Assembly (NCBI GenBank): GCA_012728235.1
Contig: JAAYFL010000008.1
Coordinates: 1 to 32,041, forward strand
Origin: Synergistaceae bacterium
GTDB taxonomy: Bacteria; Synergistota; Synergistia; Synergistales; Synergistaceae
Direction: 5' to 3'
Length of the DNA stretch: 32,041 nt
Shown here: positions 1-7,384 of the stretch, piece after piece
How positions within the stretch are numbered: position 1 is the stretch's first letter
How the letters are laid out: the number at the start of each line of letters is the position of its first letter
The notes under the pieces: generated by a model
Told to the model about the DNA's origin: nothing
What the model saw: only the letters and a program-made list of their open reading frames with translations
Database searches by the model: none
Program-made: the position numbers and the translations under genes

Positions 1-478
1 CCTTTTTTGTTTGCTCCGTTTCTTTTCTCACTCTCTCCAAAGTTTCTTTTGAAAGTTGAGTCATTGTAGGAGACACGGTAAGTATTTCTGAAGGATAGAT
101 CTTTTCGGCCAATTCAACCTCATACTCTTTTGTCTTTACTACAGAGTCCTCTGTCCAATAAATCTTTATCTGCTGCGGTCCAGGTTTTGCATTCTTTAAG
201 TCGGTCCCGATTAAGCAGCTATATTCATTGACATTATCAGTTGAACTTACCGGCAACAAGCTGGCACTATGGTCTTGCCATCTTAGTCGTACGGATTGCG
301 CGTTTTTCGGCAGAGCGAAGTCGATGGTTATGGGCTGTCCTATTTGGAAAATTGCTGAGGGCTGTGCTGTTTCTTCTTCTTGATTTTCCATTTCCGCATA
401 TGCAGGTGAAAAAATAAGAAGATCTAAAAACAAAGAAAAGAATAGTTTCTTCCTTTTTAAAATATTTAATAAATCCAT
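1..478 (-). CDS. Secreted M23-peptidase-like protein, N-terminal part (runs off the left edge)
   Basis: An open minus-strand frame runs without a stop from an ATG at 478 to the window edge, about 159 codons. It begins with a basic stretch (KRKK), a hydrophobic segment and a signal-peptidase-like site after SPAYA (near residue 28), so the product is probably exported. The following 130 residues have the beta-rich pattern seen before the catalytic domain of many LytM/M23 cell-wall endopeptidases: a 'G-D-L...PG...I-Y' stretch, then 'LTVSPTMTQLSKETLERVRKE'-like residues at the break into a charged helix. The catalytic zinc motifs would lie beyond the window, so the peptidase assignment is inferred from the N-terminal domain only. 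An AGGA eight bases upstream supports the ATG at 478; in-frame ATGs at 499 and 502 are possible alternatives with poorer spacing. Confidence 0.6.
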   Translation of the reverse strand, partial: MDLLNILKRKKLFFSLFLDLLIFSPAYAEMENQEEETAQPSAIFQIGQPITIDFALPKNAQSVRLRWQDHSASLLPVSSTDNVNEYSCLIGTDLKNAKPGPQQIKIYWTEDSVVKTKEYEVELAEKIYPSEILTVSPTMTQLSKETLERVRKETEQTKK

Positions 479-665
479 CTTCTCAATCCTAACTCTCATC
501 ATTTTATTTAGTGCTGCCAATAGCCAAGAAAAATTATCTATATTGCATCACAACTTGTCAATAAAAGTATACCCTATGTTTTCGTCTATTCACTTTATAT
601 CTTTTTATTCTATATAAAATTTATGAAAGGGAGTACGGCTTACGCTTGCCCTTTCTCCATGTAAT

Positions 666-695
666 TTGCGAAAAAGCACTTTTTTAGACTATAAT
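666..695 (+). promoter_or_regulatory. Promoter of the ferritin-like gene
   Basis: TTGCGA (666-671) and a perfect TATAAT (690-695) are separated by 18 bases. The transcript would start near 702, leaving a leader of about 58 bases before the ATG at 760. Confidence 0.5.
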
Positions 696-759
696 TGAAT
701 CATAGAAAATATGTGCTTTAATAAATATAGACAACTGAGAGAAGAAAGGGGTAGAGAGA

Positions 760-1041
760 ATGGCATATTCAGAACCTTATGACAAGATGGATAGGAAAAC
801 TCTTGATATCTCAAAAGCGATAACAAGCCTCAGAGAAGAGCTTGAAGCCGTAGATTGGTACAATCAGAGAGTAGCAACAGCGACAAATGAAGAACTCAAA
901 CGCATCATGGAGCACAACAGAGATGAAGAAAAAGAGCATGCTGCAATGCTTATCGAATGGCTCCGGAGAAACATGGATGTGTGGGATGAGGAACTCAGAG
1001 AAAACCTCTTTACAAACAAACCGCTAGGCAAACATAATTAA
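760..1041 (+). CDS. Encapsulated-ferritin-type (EncFtn) ferroxidase, stand-alone
   Basis: This 93-residue all-helical protein matches the EncFtn family, half-ferritins that form annular decamers and oxidise Fe(II), normally inside encapsulin shells. The diagnostic stretches are EELEAVDWY (26-34) and HNRDEEKEHAAM (52-63). By alignment from memory with the Rhodospirillum rubrum protein, the ferroxidase ligands E32, E62 and H65 correspond to E27, E57 and H60, and the W/Y pair to W33 and Y34. The protein ends at NKPLGKHN, so the C-terminal shell-targeting peptide of typical EncFtn cargo is absent, and no encapsulin gene lies nearby in the window. It has its own promoter and is followed by a strong hairpin, so it looks monocistronic. 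Family identity is secure; whether it works inside a shell is open. Confidence 0.88.
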   Translation: MAYSEPYDKMDRKTLDISKAITSLREELEAVDWYNQRVATATNEELKRIMEHNRDEEKEHAAMLIEWLRRNMDVWDEELRENLFTNKPLGKHN

Positions 1042-1074
1042 AGAGTAGGTAACATCCGATTCGTTGCTAAAACA

Positions 1075-1112
1075 AAAATTAAGCCTCGAGATTTTTCTCG
1101 AGGCTTAATTTT
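1075..1112. terminator. Bidirectional intrinsic terminator between the ferritin gene and pdxS
   Basis: A 16-bp perfect stem (1075-1090 with 1097-1112, GC core AAGCCTCGAG) closes a six-base loop; the stem ends supply T-rich tails on both strands. It sits between convergent genes and can serve both. Confidence 0.88.
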
Positions 1113-1138
1113 GTCGGAAGGGTTAAAAGCTGTATCTT

Positions 1139-2017
1139 TTATTTTCCTCTTTCTGCCATAAGCAGCTCTATCTCACTCTCATTTATTCCAACCATGGCTT
1201 CTCCCAAATCTTCGGATATTTCTGCAAGAATTTTGGGATTATCATAATTTTTCACCGCTTTAACAATTGCTGTAGCTCTTTTCTTAGGGTCGCCAGACTT
1301 GAATATGCCGCTGCCGACGAAAACTCCTTCAGCACCGAGCTGCATCATTAATGCCGCATCAGCAGGAGTTGCAACTCCACCTGCCGCAAAATTTACAACG
1401 GGAAGCTTTCTCTCTAAATGAACCTGCTTTAACAGAGTGTAGTCAACTTGCAGCTGTTTAGCCGCTTCATACAGTTCATCCTCTCTTAAAGAAACAACTC
1501 TTGCTATCTCAGCATTAACAGCTCTCATATGCTGAACTGCGTGTATGATGTCGCCTGTGCCCGGTTCGCCCTTTGTTCTTATCATGCAGGCTCCTTCTGA
1601 GATACGACGAAGAGCTTCACCAAGGTTTCTCGCTCCACAGACAAAGGGGGCTTCGAAGTTTGCCTTGTCGATATGATAGACATCATCAGCCGGGCTGAGC
1701 ACTTCGCTTTCATCTATAAAATCAATCCCAATAGCTTCGAGAATTTGTGCTTCCACAAAATGTCCAATTCTGCACTTTGCCATAACGGGTATCGAGACAG
1801 AAGCTTGTATGCTTTTTATCATTTTTGGATCGCTCATTCTCGAAACTCCGCCAGCCACTCTGATATCCGCCGGAATTCTCTCCAGTGCCATGACCGCACA
1901 AGCGCCAGCCTCTTCAGCGATTTTTGCCTGTTCCGGAGTAGTTACATCCATTATTACTCCGCCTAGCAACTTTCTTGCAAACTCTTTATTTAGATTAAAA
2001 CTTTCATTTTTAAGCAT
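1139..2017 (-). CDS. pdxS: Pyridoxal 5'-phosphate synthase subunit PdxS
   Basis: PdxS condenses ribose 5-phosphate, glyceraldehyde 3-phosphate and ammonia into pyridoxal 5'-phosphate on a TIM-barrel dodecamer. The 292-residue length is typical. Catalytic residues are visible: D24 (VIMDV), K81 ([10 protein letters not shown]) and K149 ([10 protein letters not shown]), the two lysines that carry the covalent intermediates. The start is fixed by AAGGAGG about eight bases before the ATG. The glutaminase partner pdxT, usually next to pdxS, is not in the window. The gene is divergent from a MocR-type regulator across 113 bp, the arrangement seen for pdxS and PdxR in several bacteria, so control by that neighbour is likely. 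Confidence 0.97.
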   Translation of the reverse strand: MLKNESFNLNKEFARKLLGGVIMDVTTPEQAKIAEEAGACAVMALERIPADIRVAGGVSRMSDPKMIKSIQASVSIPVMAKCRIGHFVEAQILEAIGIDFIDESEVLSPADDVYHIDKANFEAPFVCGARNLGEALRRISEGACMIRTKGEPGTGDIIHAVQHMRAVNAEIARVVSLREDELYEAAKQLQVDYTLLKQVHLERKLPVVNFAAGGVATPADAALMMQLGAEGVFVGSGIFKSGDPKKRATAIVKAVKNYDNPKILAEISEDLGEAMVGINESEIELLMAERGK

Positions 2018-2057
2018 TTTACAACGCCTCCTTGTGTTTTATAGAATTACTCGTATA

Positions 2058-2086
2058 TTTATAAGTGCATATTGTCATTTTAACAA
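2058..2086 (-). promoter_or_regulatory. pdxS promoter
   Basis: On the minus strand TTGTTA (2086-2081) and TATAAA (2063-2058) are separated by exactly 17 bases. The -35 element lies inside the spacer of the opposing regulator promoter. Confidence 0.55.
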
Positions 2087-2100
2087 TGGGCAGATATACT
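2072..2100 (+). promoter_or_regulatory. Promoter of the MocR-type regulator gene
   Basis: TTGTCA (2072-2077) and TATACT (2095-2100) are separated by 17 bases, upstream of the ATG at 2131. It overlaps the divergent pdxS promoter, so polymerase binding at one should block the other. Confidence 0.55.
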
Positions 2101-2117
2101 AAATTTTACAATGACAG
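2078..2117. promoter_or_regulatory. Direct repeat, possible operator of the MocR/PdxR-type regulator
   Basis: TTTTAACAATGGGCAG (2078-2093) recurs as TTTTACAATGACAG (2104-2117), the CAATG cores 25 bases apart. Copy 1 covers the pdxS -35 and copy 2 sits at the expected transcription start of the regulator gene. MocR-type proteins commonly bind spaced direct repeats; the site assignment is inference. Confidence 0.4.
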
Positions 2118-2130
2118 ATGAGGTGAGCCA

Positions 2131-3501
2131 ATGACATATGATTTTGCATTTATAGATGTTGCTTCGCTAGATGCCCTATGGAAGCAGATATATCAGGCTA
2201 TAAGCGAAGGAATAGAAAGGGGCGTTCTTTCTCCTTCAGAAAAGCTCCCCTCTATCAGGGAGCTGTCTAAAACTTTGAACATAAGCCGTTCCCCTGTTGA
2301 AAACGCCTATATACATTTGCAGCTTAACGGACTAATAGAGAGTCGACCCAAAAAAGGATATTTCGTCCTTAAAAATATAAAAAGAGAAAAAACGGTAGCA
2401 GGTAAAAAAGAGTCTGAGATAAAAAAAGAAATAATTTATGATCTCAGCGGTGTTGGTATAGACCCAAATTCCGTTGATATCTCTTCGTGGAGTAGGCAGC
2501 TTCGTTCGGCGCTGAAGATGCAGGATAAGATATTTTCTGAGGGAGATCCACAGGGGGAGCCGGAGTTGAGGGAAGCTCTGGCAAAATATTGCTTTAAAGC
2601 GCGTAAGGTAAAAACGTCTCCTGAGCGTATTATCGTATCTTCCGGAACACAGCAACTTCTAACAGAGCTGTGCAGAATGATGGAGAGAAAAGGGAAAGTC
2701 GCAATAGAAAGTCCGGGATATAGTCAAGGCGAACGAATTTTTCGAGATTTTGGATGGGACGTTGTATCGATAGGCGATGTCGAAGAGCTTCCGGGTATCA
2801 AGCTGAAAGAAGGCAAATATGACATATTTGCGGATATCACTTCAAACAGGCCTCAAATGCCTCTGTCCTCAGTTGTAAAAAGAAGAAAAGAGCTTCTGAG
2901 CTGGGTTTCGCAGAAGAGCTCATACATATTAGAAGACGACTATAATGGAGAGCTTCGCTATTTTTCTCGTTCCTTCCCATCTCTGCAAGGCTTTTATCCG
3001 GAGAGAGTGATATATATAGGCAGTTTTTCCAGGCTTCTTCTTCCATCTGTTCGAATTGCCTACATGGTTGTGCCAGAGGATCTTGCGGAGAATACAAAAA
3101 TTAAGAGTTCTCTCTATGATCAAACGGCCAGTAAAATAGAGCAGTTGGCATTAGCCGGATACATTAATGAAGGGCATATGGAGCGCCACATCAGACGGAT
3201 GAAAAACATATATCAGAAACAAAGTAAAGAAATGATGGAAGCTTTGAAGGAAAGATTTAATGAAAGAGCCAACTACAAACTTCTAGAAACATCTCTTCTG
3301 ATCTCAATTATATTTAAGTCGAATACAAATATAGAACTCCTTAAAAAGGCAGCTCTCACGCGGGGCATTGAGATAAACAATCTTTTTTACGACAAAAAGG
3401 GAAACGTCGTTGCAAATCTCTCTTTTTCTTCAATTCCATTTGATAAGATTAAAGCTGCTGTTAGAGAGCTTTCTGATTCTTGGAGGGATTTAATTTTATA
3501 G
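2131..3501 (+). CDS. MocR/PdxR-type transcription regulator (GntR DNA-binding plus aminotransferase-like domain) lacking the PLP lysine
   Basis: Residues 10-82 form a GntR-type winged helix (LPSIRELSKTLNISRSPVENAY). Residues 105-450 form a fold-type-I aminotransferase-like domain. MocR proteins use that domain to sense PLP, which binds the lysine of the GTFSK-like motif. Here the motif reads GSFSRLLLPSVR, so the Schiff-base lysine is R301; the codon is AGG. The EDDY motif (268-271) that contacts the PLP ring is kept, but the usual 'shq-P-G' region is altered (TSNRPQMPLSS). Length (456) is normal. Its divergent position to pdxS suggests a PdxR-like role. Covalent PLP sensing looks impossible; it may bind PLP non-covalently, bind another ligand, or act without ligand. 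GAGGTGA five bases before the ATG sets the start. Confidence 0.88.
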   Translation: MTYDFAFIDVASLDALWKQIYQAISEGIERGVLSPSEKLPSIRELSKTLNISRSPVENAYIHLQLNGLIESRPKKGYFVLKNIKREKTVAGKKESEIKKEIIYDLSGVGIDPNSVDISSWSRQLRSALKMQDKIFSEGDPQGEPELREALAKYCFKARKVKTSPERIIVSSGTQQLLTELCRMMERKGKVAIESPGYSQGERIFRDFGWDVVSIGDVEELPGIKLKEGKYDIFADITSNRPQMPLSSVVKRRKELLSWVSQKSSYILEDDYNGELRYFSRSFPSLQGFYPERVIYIGSFSRLLLPSVRIAYMVVPEDLAENTKIKSSLYDQTASKIEQLALAGYINEGHMERHIRRMKNIYQKQSKEMMEALKERFNERANYKLLETSLLISIIFKSNTNIELLKKAALTRGIEINNLFYDKKGNVVANLSFSSIPFDKIKAAVRELSDSWRDLIL

Positions 3502-3831
3502 ACCGGATTCCTTCTCCTCAGCCACACGTTTGCTAGCTGGATAAGTAATATCCTCATTATGACAAGTTGAAATTTCACTTTGGAGTTTATTGGAATGTTT
3601 TGAACCGGAGACTGACACAAGAAGAGTTTCATTATGCGCATTGGGCTGGTTTTTATTTTAAAACTAAATAAAGGTATTTTTTCTCCCTTCCTGCCGGGAG
3701 ATTTAGCTTTGCCTGTCTCCAAACAAAAAATAATAGTTTGCTTCGGTCAAGACAGTATATTACAGAAGTTATTCAAAGGCAAAATATGTAAATTATGAAT
3801 ATTAAAATGCGGTTAATACAGATTCAGGCAT

Positions 3832-3861
3832 TTGAATGATTCTTTATGATAGATGTATAAT
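3832..3861 (+). promoter_or_regulatory. Candidate promoter of the aldehyde dehydrogenase gene
   Basis: TTGAAT (3832-3837), an 18-base spacer and TATAAT (3856-3861). It would give a leader of about 180 bases before the ATG at 4048. This lies in the 546-base gap after the regulator gene; the first 330 bases of that gap hold only a weak hairpin (TCTCCC/GGGAGA near 3681-3700) and no supportable gene. Confidence 0.42.
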
Positions 3862-3937
3862 TTAAGCAGAAATTGTAAGTGTTTATATATTCTTTGGTTG
3901 GGTTCACCTGCTTTCAGGATCTTATTTTCAAATAAAA

Positions 3938-3979
3938 CAGAAGCAGATGAAGCGTTACCCTAATGCAAGGATGCTTCTG
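3938..3979 (+). other. Nested hairpin in the aldehyde dehydrogenase leader
   Basis: An outer 8-bp stem (CAGAAGCA 3938-3945 with TGCTTCTG 3972-3979) encloses a 6-bp stem (GCGTTA 3952-3957 with TAATGC 3961-3966, one G-U). A small hairpin CCTG-CTTT-CAGG precedes it at 3907-3918. No T-run follows, so it is not a terminator; a regulatory leader is possible. Confidence 0.35.
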
Positions 3980-4047
3980 GTGTAAGTTCTGGTGCAATAT
4001 GGATTGAGAAAGTTAATTTTTTATTGACAGGGAAGGAGCTGTTTTTT

Positions 4048-5553
4048 ATGAAAATGCCAAAAGTTAAGTTGCAGAAGGAGTATGGGCTTTTTATTGATGG
4101 AGAGTGGAGAAAGGCCTCTGACGGAGGAACTTTTAAAACTACCTGTCCGGCTAATGGCGAACTGCTTGCTACGTGCGCGGAAGCGACTCAGCAGGATGTA
4201 GACGATGCCGTAAAAGCTGCCTGGAAAGCTTGGGAAAGTTGGGGAAAAACAGAGACTGAAGAGCGTGCCGAGATTCTCATGAAGATAGCGGACGTTATAG
4301 ACGAAAATGCCGAACATCTGGCAATGATTGAAACTCTGGACAATGGCAAGCCGATACGTGAAATGATGGCAATAGATATTCCTTACAGTTCGGACCATTT
4401 CCGCTATTTCGCCGCTGCCATTCGTACAGATGAAGGATCGGCTACCATGCTCAACAACAATACTCTTTCCCTTATTCTTAGGGAGCCAATAGGAGTAGTA
4501 GGTCAGATTGTTCCTTGGAACTTCCCCTTTCTCATGGCAGCTTGGAAATTAGCACCTGTTCTGGCCGCCGGAGATTGCACCGTATTTAAACCATCAAGCT
4601 TTACACCTCTCTCTGTTTTGGAGCTTGCTCGACTCACAAAAGATATAATCCCGGCCGGAGTTTTCAACGTAATCACCGGTAAGGGCTCCAAATCAGGACA
4701 GTACATAATAGATCATCCCGACTTAAGCAAACTCGCCTTCACAGGCTCTACTGACGTCGGCCTTTCTGTCGGCAAAGCTGCCGCAGACAAGCTTATTCCC
4801 GCAACTCTTGAACTGGGAGGAAAGTCTGCAAACATCTACTTCCCCGACTGCCAGTGGGATATGGCAATAGACGGCTTACAGCTGGGAATTCTGTTTAATC
4901 AGGGACAGGTCTGCTGTGCCGGCTCAAGGGTGTTTGTACATGAAGATATTTATGACGATTTTGTTAAAGACGCAGTTGACGCTTTTGAAAAAGTAAAAGT
5001 TGGAATGCCATGGGAAAAAGATACTCAAATGGGTTCACAGATAAATGAATCACAGATGAAGAAGATTTTGGCAGATATAGATTCTGCGGTAAAAGCAGGA
5101 GCAAATATAGCAGCGGGCGGGTACCAAGTCTTAGACGGCGACCTTGCAAAAGGAAGTTTCTTGGAGCCGACACTTCTTACAAATGTCACAAATGATATGG
5201 AAGTTGCACAGGAAGAAATATTTGGTCCTGTAGCGGTAATCATTAAATTTAAAACAGAAGAAGAAGTAATAAAGATGGCCAACGATAATAAATATGGACT
5301 TGGCGGAGCCGTTTGGACTCGCGACATAAATCGTGCAATAAGAGTCGCTCGTGCCATAGAAACCGGGCGCATGTGGGTCAATACATACAACAGCATTCCG
5401 GCAGGCGCCCCATTCGGCGGCTATAAAGTTTCAGGAATAGGCAGAGAAACTCACAAGACCGTGTTGGATCACTATACTCAGACGAAAAACATCATGATAA
5501 ATCTAAGTGAAAGTCCAAGTGGATTTTACGATGATCTAAAAAAGAACAAATAG
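4048..5553 (+). CDS. NAD(P)+-dependent aldehyde dehydrogenase (ALDH class 1/2-like)
   Basis: This 501-residue enzyme oxidises an aldehyde to a carboxylate in the cytoplasm. It shows the full ALDH signature set in order: PWNFPF in the cofactor domain, FTGSTDVG, the general-base motif LELGGKSAN, GQVCCAGSR with catalytic C289 (equivalent to C302 of human ALDH2), EEIFGPV, and the C-terminal NTYNSIPAGAPFGGYKVSG segment. Substrate cannot be read from sequence. The start at 4048 is chosen because AAGGAG lies nine bases upstream; a TTG at 4024 is in frame but unsupported. The gene stands alone, behind a long foldable leader and followed by a strong terminator, suggesting individual regulation. Confidence 0.95.
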   Translation: MKMPKVKLQKEYGLFIDGEWRKASDGGTFKTTCPANGELLATCAEATQQDVDDAVKAAWKAWESWGKTETEERAEILMKIADVIDENAEHLAMIETLDNGKPIREMMAIDIPYSSDHFRYFAAAIRTDEGSATMLNNNTLSLILREPIGVVGQIVPWNFPFLMAAWKLAPVLAAGDCTVFKPSSFTPLSVLELARLTKDIIPAGVFNVITGKGSKSGQYIIDHPDLSKLAFTGSTDVGLSVGKAAADKLIPATLELGGKSANIYFPDCQWDMAIDGLQLGILFNQGQVCCAGSRVFVHEDIYDDFVKDAVDAFEKVKVGMPWEKDTQMGSQINESQMKKILADIDSAVKAGANIAAGGYQVLDGDLAKGSFLEPTLLTNVTNDMEVAQEEIFGPVAVIIKFKTEEEVIKMANDNKYGLGGAVWTRDINRAIRVARAIETGRMWVNTYNSIPAGAPFGGYKVSGIGRETHKTVLDHYTQTKNIMINLSESPSGFYDDLKKNK

Positions 5554-5573
5554 CTATAACGTAGAACCTAACT

Positions 5574-5617
5574 AAAACATGAAGCCTGAAGCCATTTTTT
5601 CGGGCTTCATGTTTTTT
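5574..5617 (+). terminator. Intrinsic terminator after the aldehyde dehydrogenase gene
   Basis: AAAACATGAAGCC (5574-5586) pairs with GGCTTCATGTTTT (5603-5615), followed by a T-run. Confidence 0.88.
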
Positions 5618-5714
5618 AAGATATTTACTTTAAAAGACTGCATAACTTCTGATATACTGAATAAATATTAAAATTAGCTTTAAATATCCGCTATTTGCCA
5701 AGGGGGGACTCCTA

Positions 5715-6128
5715 ATAAAAAATTGTAAAAAATGCTCTGCAGAAGTATCAGAGTCAGCAAAATTTTGTTCAAACTGCGGATACAGCTTTTGTGAAAATCC
5801 CGAAGTAGTTTCCCCTTCGGAAAAAAAGGAATGGTTTTTTCTTAAATATTGGAGAGGCAACTATACACTGGGTGAGTCTATCGCTGTATATATAATTATA
5901 AATATAATTTCAAACAGGCTTCTTCGAATTATTTTAAATTATATGGACAATAATCTTGAGCCAAGCAGCTATATAACTTGGATAGTCGTTCTTCCTTTCT
6001 TGCTGCTAAATCTGTTTCAAGTCGTTGGGTGCTGGCGGTCGGCGAATAAGTATCGCGGCAAACAAATATATAGATACCTCGTTTATATTTTCATTGTGCT
6101 GAGCAATTTGGGCAGACTGGGATTTTAG
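5715..6128 (+). CDS. Zinc-ribbon membrane protein with probable ATA start
   Basis: The frame ending at the TAG at 6128 is open back to a TGA at 5658 and encodes a treble-clef zinc ribbon followed by hydrophobic segments. With ATA (5715) as first codon the product is 137 residues beginning MKNCKKC, with C4, C7, C18 and C21 as zinc ligands, then two to three membrane helices (about residues 56-78, 83-100 and 118-136). No ATG, GTG or TTG occurs in frame between the upstream stop and the cysteines, yet an AAGGGGGGA ribosome-binding stretch (5700-5708) lies six bases before the ATA, just where a start belongs. The next in-frame ATG (5943) would delete the zinc ribbon. Either ATA is used as a rare start or an ATG has mutated. 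Function unknown. Confidence 0.65.
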   Translation: MKNCKKCSAEVSESAKFCSNCGYSFCENPEVVSPSEKKEWFFLKYWRGNYTLGESIAVYIIINIISNRLLRIILNYMDNNLEPSSYITWIVVLPFLLLNLFQVVGCWRSANKYRGKQIYRYLVYIFIVLSNLGRLGF

Positions 6129-6181
6129 CAAGTACAATAAAGAAGTAAAAATAAATTAAATAAATTATCGGAGTGATATTT

Positions 6182-7276
6182 ATGTTGCACTGTGGAATAG
6201 TCGGACTGCCTCTAAGCGGCAAGTCAACGGTTTTCAACGTAATAACAAGAGCCGGAGCTGAGGTCAAGCCTTATGCCGGAGGAAAAACCGACCCAAACAA
6301 AGCGGTTGTATCGGTACCAGACAAGCGTTTTGACGAACTTGTGAAGATTCATTCTCCCAAGAAAATAACTCCTGCTCAAATGGAATTTATAGATCTCGCC
6401 GGGCTTTCCAAAGGAGCCGGCAAGGGTGCGGGATTGGGAAATGCCTTCCTTAGCTTTGTCGCAGACTCAGATGCTCTTATCCATGTAATTCGCTGCTTCA
6501 AAAACAGCTCGGTGGAACACCCCGAGGGAAGCATTGATCCCCTAAGAGACTGGGGCATTGTGGAAAACGAACTAATCTTCCGCGACTTGGCTGTAATTGA
6601 AAACCGCTTGAGCAGATTGGCCGCAAAAAAAAGACTTCTTCCAGAAGAAGAGCAGGAAAAAATACTTCTTGAAAAGTGCAACGACTGTCTCATGGAAGAG
6701 AAACCCTTGCGCAGCATTGAATTAAAGCCGGAAGAATGGCAAAGATTACGCGGTTTTTCATTCGTGACTTCAAAGCCGGAAATAATTGTCCTCAACCTTG
6801 ACGATTCTCAAGCCGAGGAAACGGAAATTCCCGGATGGGAAGAGCTGAACAAGAGAGCCGAAGAACAGGATGTCATTCTCTGCAAGCTCTATGGAAGTCT
6901 TGAAATGGACATAATTGAGCTTACAGATGAAGAGGCGGCTGAGTTTACAGAGGGGCTCAATATTACTGAGCCGGGCAGAGAACGCCTTATAGGCGAAGCA
7001 TACAGAGCACTTGGACTTATCAGCTTTTTCACATGCGGCCCCGATGAAGTTCGTGCATGGGAGCTTCACACGGGAGACAATGCCGTGGATGCAGCCGGAG
7101 CCATACACAGTGATCTGGCACGAGGTTTTATAAGAGCGCAAGTAGTATCGTTTGAAGATTACATGGTACATAACAACTCCTACGACGAATGTCGCAAAGC
7201 GGGATGTCTCCGCCTTGAAGGGAAAGAATATCTCGTAAAAGATGGAGATATCATCGAAATCAGATTTAACGTTTAA
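6182..7276 (+). CDS. YchF/Obg-like ATPase, divergent member (DUF933/TGS C-terminus)
   Basis: This 364-residue P-loop protein has the YchF layout: G1 motif GLPLSGKS (8-15), DLAGLSKGAGKGAGLG as the G3/Obg-type segment, a coiled-coil insertion of about 70 residues, and a C-terminal TGS-like domain (WELHTGDNAVDAAGAIHSDL). YchF proteins are ribosome-associated and hydrolyse ATP because the usual NKxD is replaced by NxxE; here the stretch reads NLDD. The G1 sequence LPLSGKS also departs from the canonical LPNVGKS. It may therefore be a divergent paralogue rather than the housekeeping protein. GGAGTGAT seven bases upstream selects the ATG at 6182. Confidence 0.85.
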   Translation: MLHCGIVGLPLSGKSTVFNVITRAGAEVKPYAGGKTDPNKAVVSVPDKRFDELVKIHSPKKITPAQMEFIDLAGLSKGAGKGAGLGNAFLSFVADSDALIHVIRCFKNSSVEHPEGSIDPLRDWGIVENELIFRDLAVIENRLSRLAAKKRLLPEEEQEKILLEKCNDCLMEEKPLRSIELKPEEWQRLRGFSFVTSKPEIIVLNLDDSQAEETEIPGWEELNKRAEEQDVILCKLYGSLEMDIIELTDEEAAEFTEGLNITEPGRERLIGEAYRALGLISFFTCGPDEVRAWELHTGDNAVDAAGAIHSDLARGFIRAQVVSFEDYMVHNNSYDECRKAGCLRLEGKEYLVKDGDIIEIRFNV

Positions 7277-7384
7277 GATTACATTAACCTCTCTCTATCG
7301 CGACGAAATTTCGGGCTGTTAAAAGAGTAAACTATCACTGAAAAAGTTGAAAAGAAAATACTTTAGGTATAGAATGGCGGAATT

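Noticed and set aside
3681-3700. Terminator after the MocR-type gene
   Set aside because: The TCTCCC/GGGAGA stem is short, has an 8-base loop and is not followed by a T-run.
5943-6128. A 61-codon gene starting at ATG 5943
   Set aside because: It is the C-terminal part of the longer zinc-ribbon protein; starting here would remove the four cysteines, and no ribosome binding site precedes this ATG.
7347-7375. argC promoter TTGAAA-17-TAGAAT
   Set aside because: Its transcript would begin about three bases before the argC ATG, leaving no ribosome binding site; a leaderless arg operon seems unlikely, so I did not list it.
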